A DNA stretch of 8,611 bases from Bacteroidota bacterium (GTDB lineage Bacteria > Bacteroidota > Bacteroidia > UKL13-3): assembly GCA_947460565.1 (NCBI GenBank), contig CANHJJ010000064.1, forward strand, positions 1-8,611, in the 5' to 3' direction. Below the pieces are notes generated by a model. The model had not been told where the DNA came from. It saw nothing but the letters and a program-made list of their open reading frames with translations, and made no database searches. Positions 4,863-8,611 of this stretch are shown one piece after another. The translations under genes were made by a program, and so were the position numbers. The first letter of the stretch is position 1. Every line of letters starts with the position of its first letter.

Positions 4863-7800
4863 ATGAGCAAAGGCACAAAAAAAACCACCGATCAAAAAGG
4901 CCTTAAAGTAGAGCGCTACTTTACAAAAGAAGGCATCAGTCCATATGATATGTTTGAGTACGACTATCGCACATCCGTTATCAAAAATCCTAATGGAAGT
5001 GTCGTATTTGAAATGAAAGATGTTGAAGTTCCAAATTTCTGGAGCCAAGTGGCAACAGATGTTTTGGCGCAAAAATACTTTCGTAAAGCGGGTGTGCCTC
5101 AACCTGACGGAACCACAGGTCGCGAGACAAGTTTAAAACAAGTAGCCCACCGTATGGCTCATTGCTGGATGCAATGGGGCGAAAACTATGGCTATTTTGA
5201 TACACGTGAAGATGCACAAGTTTTCTACGAAGAAATGGTTTATATGATTATGGGGCAGTATGCTGCGCCTAACTCACCTCAGTGGTTTAATACAGGTTTG
5301 CATAGCTCATATGGCATTACAGGTAAACCTCAAGGACATTATTATGTAGATGCCAACGATGGAAAATTAAAAAAATCCACTTCGGCTTACGAAAGACCTC
5401 AACCTCATGCTTGCTTCATTCTGTCGGTGGATGATGATTTGGTGAATGAAGGTGGTATCATGGATTTGTGGGTGCGTGAAGCACGTATCTTTAAATATGG
5501 CTCAGGTGTTGGAACTAACTTCAGTCGTATTCGTGGGGCGGCAGAAAAACTAAGCGGTGGAGGAAGTTCATCAGGATTGATGAGTTTCTTAAAAATTGGT
5601 GACCGTGCTGCAGGTGCAATCAAATCAGGTGGAACAACCAGACGTGCTGCTAAAATGGTATGTCTAGATTTAGATCACCCAGAAATACTTGAATTTATTA
5701 ATTGGAAAAAAGACGAAGAGAAAAAAGTTGCTGCCTTAATAGCTGCAGGATATGCGAGTGACTACGAAGGTGAAGCTTATGCAACTGTTTCGGGTCAAAA
5801 CTCAAACAACTCTGTTCGTATACCACAAGAGTTTTTTGAAGCTTTAGAACAAGGTAAAGATTGGAACTTAACTGCTCGTACCGATGGTCGAGTAATGAAA
5901 ACAATCCCTGCCCAAGACCTATGGGATAAAATAGGCGAAGCCGCCTGGGCTTGTGCTGATCCAGGTGTACAATACGATACAACCATTAACGAATGGCATA
6001 CTTGCCCTGAAGGTGGACGCATCAATGCATCTAACCCATGCAGCGAGTATATGTTCTTAGATAATACAGCTTGTAACTTGGCTTCATTAAACTTAATGAA
6101 GTTTTTCAATGTTGATACTTTAGAATTTGATGTAAAAGGTTTTGAGCAATCATCTCGCCTTTGGACCATCGTATTGGAAGTATCTGTATTGATGGCACAG
6201 TTCCCTTCACAAGAGGTAGCTCAATTATCATACGACTACAGAACACTAGGTTTGGGTTATGCCAACTTAGGTAGTATGTTGATGGTGGCTGGTATTCCTT
6301 ACGATTCACCAAAAGCATTTGCTATCTGTGGTGCTATCACTGCTGTATTAAATGGCGTGGCTTACCAAACTTCAGCTGAAATGGCCAAATACCTTGGACC
6401 TTTCGCTCGTTTTGAAGAAAACAAAAAACACATGATGCGTGTAATGCGTAACCACCGTTATGCAGCCTACAACGCTAGCGATGCATACGAAGGTTTATCT
6501 GTTAAGCCAGTAGGAATCGACCCTAAATATTGCCCTGATTATTTGTTAACTGCTGCTACAAGCGCTTGGGACAAAGCTGTTCAAATGGGTGAAGAATATG
6601 GATACCGCAATGCACAAGCTACTGTAATTGCTCCAACTGGAACAATAGGTTTAGTAATGGATTGCGATACAACTGGTATCGAGCCTGATTTCGCATTAGT
6701 TAAATTTAAAAAATTGTCAGGTGGTGGCTATTTCAAAATCATCAACTCATCTGTGCCTTCTGCATTAAAAAACTTAGGTTACAGCGAGAGCGAAAGAGAT
6801 GCCATCATCAAATATGCAACAGGGCACGCTACTTTAAATGGTGCACCTCATATCAATCCTGAGAGTTTATTATTTAGAGGTTTGAACGAATCAGACATCG
6901 AAAAAATAAACAAAGCGGCTGCAGGTAGTTTCGAAATTGGATTTGCTTTCAACCAATGGACCTTGGGCGAAGAAACCATGGCTCGATTGGGTATTTCGGC
7001 AGATGAATACAACAAACCAAACTTTAACATGTTGCGTAAACTAGGTTTCACCAAAAAAGAGATCGAAGAGGCAAATGTATACATCTGTGGTACCATGACG
7101 GTGGAGGGTGCTCCTCTATTAAAAGAAGAACATTTACCTGTATTTGATTGCGCTAACAAATGCGGTCAAATCGGTCAAAGATATATTGCAGCACAAGGTC
7201 ATATTCGTATGATGGCTGCTGCACAACCTTTCTTATCGGGTGCTATCTCTAAAACCATCAACCTGCCAAATGAGGCTACTGTGGATGAAATTAAAGATTG
7301 CTACATGTTAAGCTGGAAACTAGGTACCAAAGCCAACGCCTTATACCGCGATGGTTGCAAACTAAGCCAACCACTATCTAACAAATCCGATACTGTGGAT
7401 GAAGAAGAAATGCAAGAAGTAGTAGAAAGCGTGTTGGGTAATGATGCATTAAAACCAGTGGGTGAATTAACCCCTGAGCAGGTGCTTGATGCCGCTACAG
7501 CTATCCTAAATGCAACTGCAGATACTACTTTCAAACATAAATTAGCAGGTATCGTAGCTCGCAAAGCATTACCTGGAAAACGTGGTGGATTTACTCAAAA
7601 AGCCACTGTGGGCGGACAAACCATATTTGTGCGTACAGGTGAATACGAAGATGGAACTTTGGGTGAAATCTTTGTTGACTTACACAAAGAAGGTGCAACC
7701 CTTCGTAGTTTGATGAACTGCTTCTCTATAGCAGTATCATTAGGTTTACAATATGGTGTGCCATTGAGCGAGTACGTAGATAAATTTACTTTCACTCGTT

Positions 7801-8264
7801 TTGAGCCAGCAGGTATGGTAGCAGGACATGATAATATTAAGAGTGCAACCTCAATTATTGATTATATGTTCCGTATGTTAGGTTTCGAATACTTAGGTAT
7901 TGAAGAGTTCGTTCAAATTCCTCCAACCGAAACACAACGTAACCATTTAGCATTGAACCAAGGTAAGTTAAACAACTTGGTAAACAGAGTAGCTCCTCAA
8001 CCTGTGCATGAGGTGGTAAGTGCCCCGCAAGCTTCAGAGTCTGTAGCACCTGCTCCTATTGGTTTTACTAGAAGCGAAAACGTGAAAACGGATATGCCAG
8101 TTCAACCTATGGCAAAAGCAGAAAGCAGCATCGTAAAACCTAAATCAGGTAATATGTTTGGTGATAATTCAGCACCAAGTTGCAGAGCTTGTGGCAACAT
8201 GACCATGAGAGCAGGTACTTGTTATACGTGTATGACTTGCGGCACTACAACGGGATGTAGCTAG
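4863..8264 (+). CDS. nrdJ: Vitamin B12-dependent (class II) ribonucleotide reductase NrdJ
   Basis: Reduces ribonucleoside diphosphates to deoxynucleotides using an adenosylcobalamin-generated thiyl radical; works with or without oxygen. Seen in 1133 residues: family N terminus VERYFTKEGISPYD (16-29); radical-site spacing as in Thermotoga NrdJ, with Cys184 (PHACFILS), Asn391, Cys393 and Glu395 (NPCSE) and Cys404 (DNTACNLASLNL), where Cys184 and Cys404 are the predicted substrate-reducing pair and Cys393 the thiyl site; phosphate-binding APTGTIG (590-596); a C-terminal domain around 885-1010 (KRGGF, MNCFSIAVSLGLQYG); a Pro/Ala/Val/Ser-rich linker (about 1042-1100); and a tail with six cysteines (1107, 1110, 1120, 1123, 1126, 1132), likely a zinc-ribbon and redox shuttle. 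No N-terminal ATP cone is visible. It appears intact. The ATG at 4863 follows an A-rich leader without Shine-Dalgarno. Its promoter region holds DnaA-box-like sites; no B12 riboswitch was seen. Confidence 0.97.
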   Translation: MSKGTKKTTDQKGLKVERYFTKEGISPYDMFEYDYRTSVIKNPNGSVVFEMKDVEVPNFWSQVATDVLAQKYFRKAGVPQPDGTTGRETSLKQVAHRMAHCWMQWGENYGYFDTREDAQVFYEEMVYMIMGQYAAPNSPQWFNTGLHSSYGITGKPQGHYYVDANDGKLKKSTSAYERPQPHACFILSVDDDLVNEGGIMDLWVREARIFKYGSGVGTNFSRIRGAAEKLSGGGSSSGLMSFLKIGDRAAGAIKSGGTTRRAAKMVCLDLDHPEILEFINWKKDEEKKVAALIAAGYASDYEGEAYATVSGQNSNNSVRIPQEFFEALEQGKDWNLTARTDGRVMKTIPAQDLWDKIGEAAWACADPGVQYDTTINEWHTCPEGGRINASNPCSEYMFLDNTACNLASLNLMKFFNVDTLEFDVKGFEQSSRLWTIVLEVSVLMAQFPSQEVAQLSYDYRTLGLGYANLGSMLMVAGIPYDSPKAFAICGAITAVLNGVAYQTSAEMAKYLGPFARFEENKKHMMRVMRNHRYAAYNASDAYEGLSVKPVGIDPKYCPDYLLTAATSAWDKAVQMGEEYGYRNAQATVIAPTGTIGLVMDCDTTGIEPDFALVKFKKLSGGGYFKIINSSVPSALKNLGYSESERDAIIKYATGHATLNGAPHINPESLLFRGLNESDIEKINKAAAGSFEIGFAFNQWTLGEETMARLGISADEYNKPNFNMLRKLGFTKKEIEEANVYICGTMTVEGAPLLKEEHLPVFDCANKCGQIGQRYIAAQGHIRMMAAAQPFLSGAISKTINLPNEATVDEIKDCYMLSWKLGTKANALYRDGCKLSQPLSNKSDTVDEEEMQEVVESVLGNDALKPVGELTPEQVLDAATAILNATADTTFKHKLAGIVARKALPGKRGGFTQKATVGGQTIFVRTGEYEDGTLGEIFVDLHKEGATLRSLMNCFSIAVSLGLQYGVPLSEYVDKFTFTRFEPAGMVAGHDNIKSATSIIDYMFRMLGFEYLGIEEFVQIPPTETQRNHLALNQGKLNNLVNRVAPQPVHEVVSAPQASESVAPAPIGFTRSENVKTDMPVQPMAKAESSIVKPKSGNMFGDNSAPSCRACGNMTMRAGTCYTCMTCGTTTGCS

Positions 8265-8267
8265 AAT

Positions 8268-8289
8268 TTGCAGGCGAGGACGCCTGCAA
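8268..8289. repeat. GC-rich perfect inverted repeat after nrdJ stop
   Basis: TTGCAGGCG (8268-8276) and CGCCTGCAA (8281-8289) form a 9-bp stem with loop AGGA, starting 4 nt after the nrdJ stop codon. There is no following T-tract, so it is not a typical terminator. The GC-rich make-up against an AT-rich background suggests a dispersed palindromic (REP-like) element, or a 3'-end stabilising hairpin. Confidence 0.55.
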
Positions 8290-8309
8290 CGGCAATGTGC
8301 GGTCGCCTT

Positions 8310-8335
8310 CCCCCTTTGAAGGGGGCAGGGGGATG
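8310..8335. repeat. C5/G5 hairpin with second G5 run, probable dispersed intergenic repeat
   Basis: CCCCCTT (8310-8316) pairs with AAGGGGG (8319-8325), followed by CA and a second GGGGG (8328-8332) that could compete for the C-run. Similar C5-TTTGAA-G5 elements are, from memory, common between genes in Bacteroidota genomes; a genome search would settle this. Confidence 0.45.
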
Positions 8336-8428
8336 TAAAACTTCTCTTTCTTTTGAAAGGAAATTAGTTCTAAGCCTCTTCCAACGCCACAATTAACCAG
8401 CCCGATGTGGGGGCACATGAATATATAT

Positions 8429-8466
8429 AATCCCTCATCTTCAAAAGAAGGTGGGGGATTTTTTTT
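8429..8466 (+). terminator. Strong intrinsic terminator downstream of nrdJ
   Basis: AATCCCTCATCTTC (8429-8442) pairs over its full 14 bases with GAAGGTGGGGGATT (8447-8460), with two G-U pairs and loop AAAA, followed by a run of eight Ts (8459-8466). It would end nrdJ transcripts with a 3' UTR of about 200 nt. Confidence 0.85.
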
Positions 8467-8575
8467 ATTGAAAATACATAAAAGAACTATTTAACCTGAG
8501 TTCGGGATAATAAAGTGTTAATTAAAATGTTTATAAATATTTGATAGTCAGACAAATAGTAGCGTTAAGAAGTAT

Positions 8576-8583
8576 TAAATTTG
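8576..8583 (+). promoter_or_regulatory. Possible -7 element of the next gene (TAAATTTG)
   Basis: An exact match to the Bacteroidota -7 consensus TAnnTTTG near the right edge. No TTTG was found at the expected -33 distance, so the promoter is only tentative. A gene starting beyond 8611 on the plus strand is expected if it is real. Confidence 0.3.
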
Positions 8584-8611
8584 TAGTACAAACAACAAAT
8601 ATAACCTTCAA

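Larger units (their letters stand above)
8265..8611. other. Noncoding region after nrdJ with GC-rich palindromes, terminator and possible next promoter
   Basis: About 350 bp with no credible gene or tRNA. Its first 70 bp are GC-rich and palindromic, in contrast to the AT-rich surroundings. A small inverted repeat, ATGTG-GGGG-CACAT, lies at 8405-8418. A strong terminator ends near 8466. The last 140 bp are AT-rich and probably lead to a gene beyond the window. Confidence 0.6.

Noticed and set aside
4854..5102. Minus-strand open frame across the nrdJ start
   Set aside because: Shadow of the strongly conserved NrdJ frame; Cys/Phe/His-rich translation typical of antisense frames.
5795..6169. 124-codon minus-strand open frame inside nrdJ
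   Set aside because: It lies opposite the NrdJ active-site region, which is conserved as protein on the plus strand; no start signal or domain seen.
8268..8289. Intrinsic terminator directly after nrdJ
   Set aside because: The stem is good, but there is no T-tract on either strand; the terminator at 8429-8466 is far stronger.

Overview
The window looks like chromosomal DNA of a Bacteroidota bacterium, probably of the Sphingobacteriia/Chitinophagia/Saprospiria side. The evidence is AT-rich DNA, genes that mostly start without a clear Shine-Dalgarno sequence, promoter-like elements of the TTTG/TAnnTTTG type, and a gene set typical of that phylum: an aminolipid acyltransferase pair of the Bacteroidota GlsA/GlsB type, a bacterial deoxyhypusine-synthase-like protein and a B12-dependent (class II) ribonucleotide reductase. 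No phage, plasmid, IS or CRISPR element is visible.

Layout. On the minus strand, reading from 2509 down to 1, lie a PlsC-type O-acyltransferase (glsA-like), a GNAT-type N-acyltransferase (glsB-like) and the 5' part of asnS (asparaginyl-tRNA synthetase), which runs off the left edge. They are closely packed and probably form one transcription unit. truA (tRNA pseudouridine 38-40 synthase) diverges from glsA across a 42-bp spacer. truA converges on the deoxyhypusine-synthase-like gene (3382-4356, minus), with a symmetrical hairpin terminator between them. A noncoding stretch of about 500 bp (4357-4862) separates that gene from the divergent nrdJ (4863-8264, plus), a complete 1133-residue class II ribonucleotide reductase. 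After nrdJ comes about 350 bp of noncoding DNA with GC-rich palindromes, a strong intrinsic terminator and possibly the promoter of the next gene.

How the parts relate. The two acyltransferases are predicted to build an N-acyl, then O-acylated amino-acid lipid (glycine lipid or a relative) in the membrane. asnS and truA serve translation. NrdJ makes deoxynucleotides. The deoxyhypusine-synthase-like enzyme is probably a polyamine enzyme, because bacteria have no eIF5A.

Most notable are two points. (1) The 4357-4862 spacer holds four DnaA-box-like 9-mers within 100 bp (one perfect, one matching the degenerate consensus, two with one mismatch), several palindromes and a very AT-rich flank. It is either a replication origin candidate or a DnaA-controlled nrdJ promoter. 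(2) The two acyltransferase genes lie in the same reading frame, separated only by one TAA and two codons, and the downstream gene has no ATG start. This is the domain order of the fused bifunctional enzyme OlsF.
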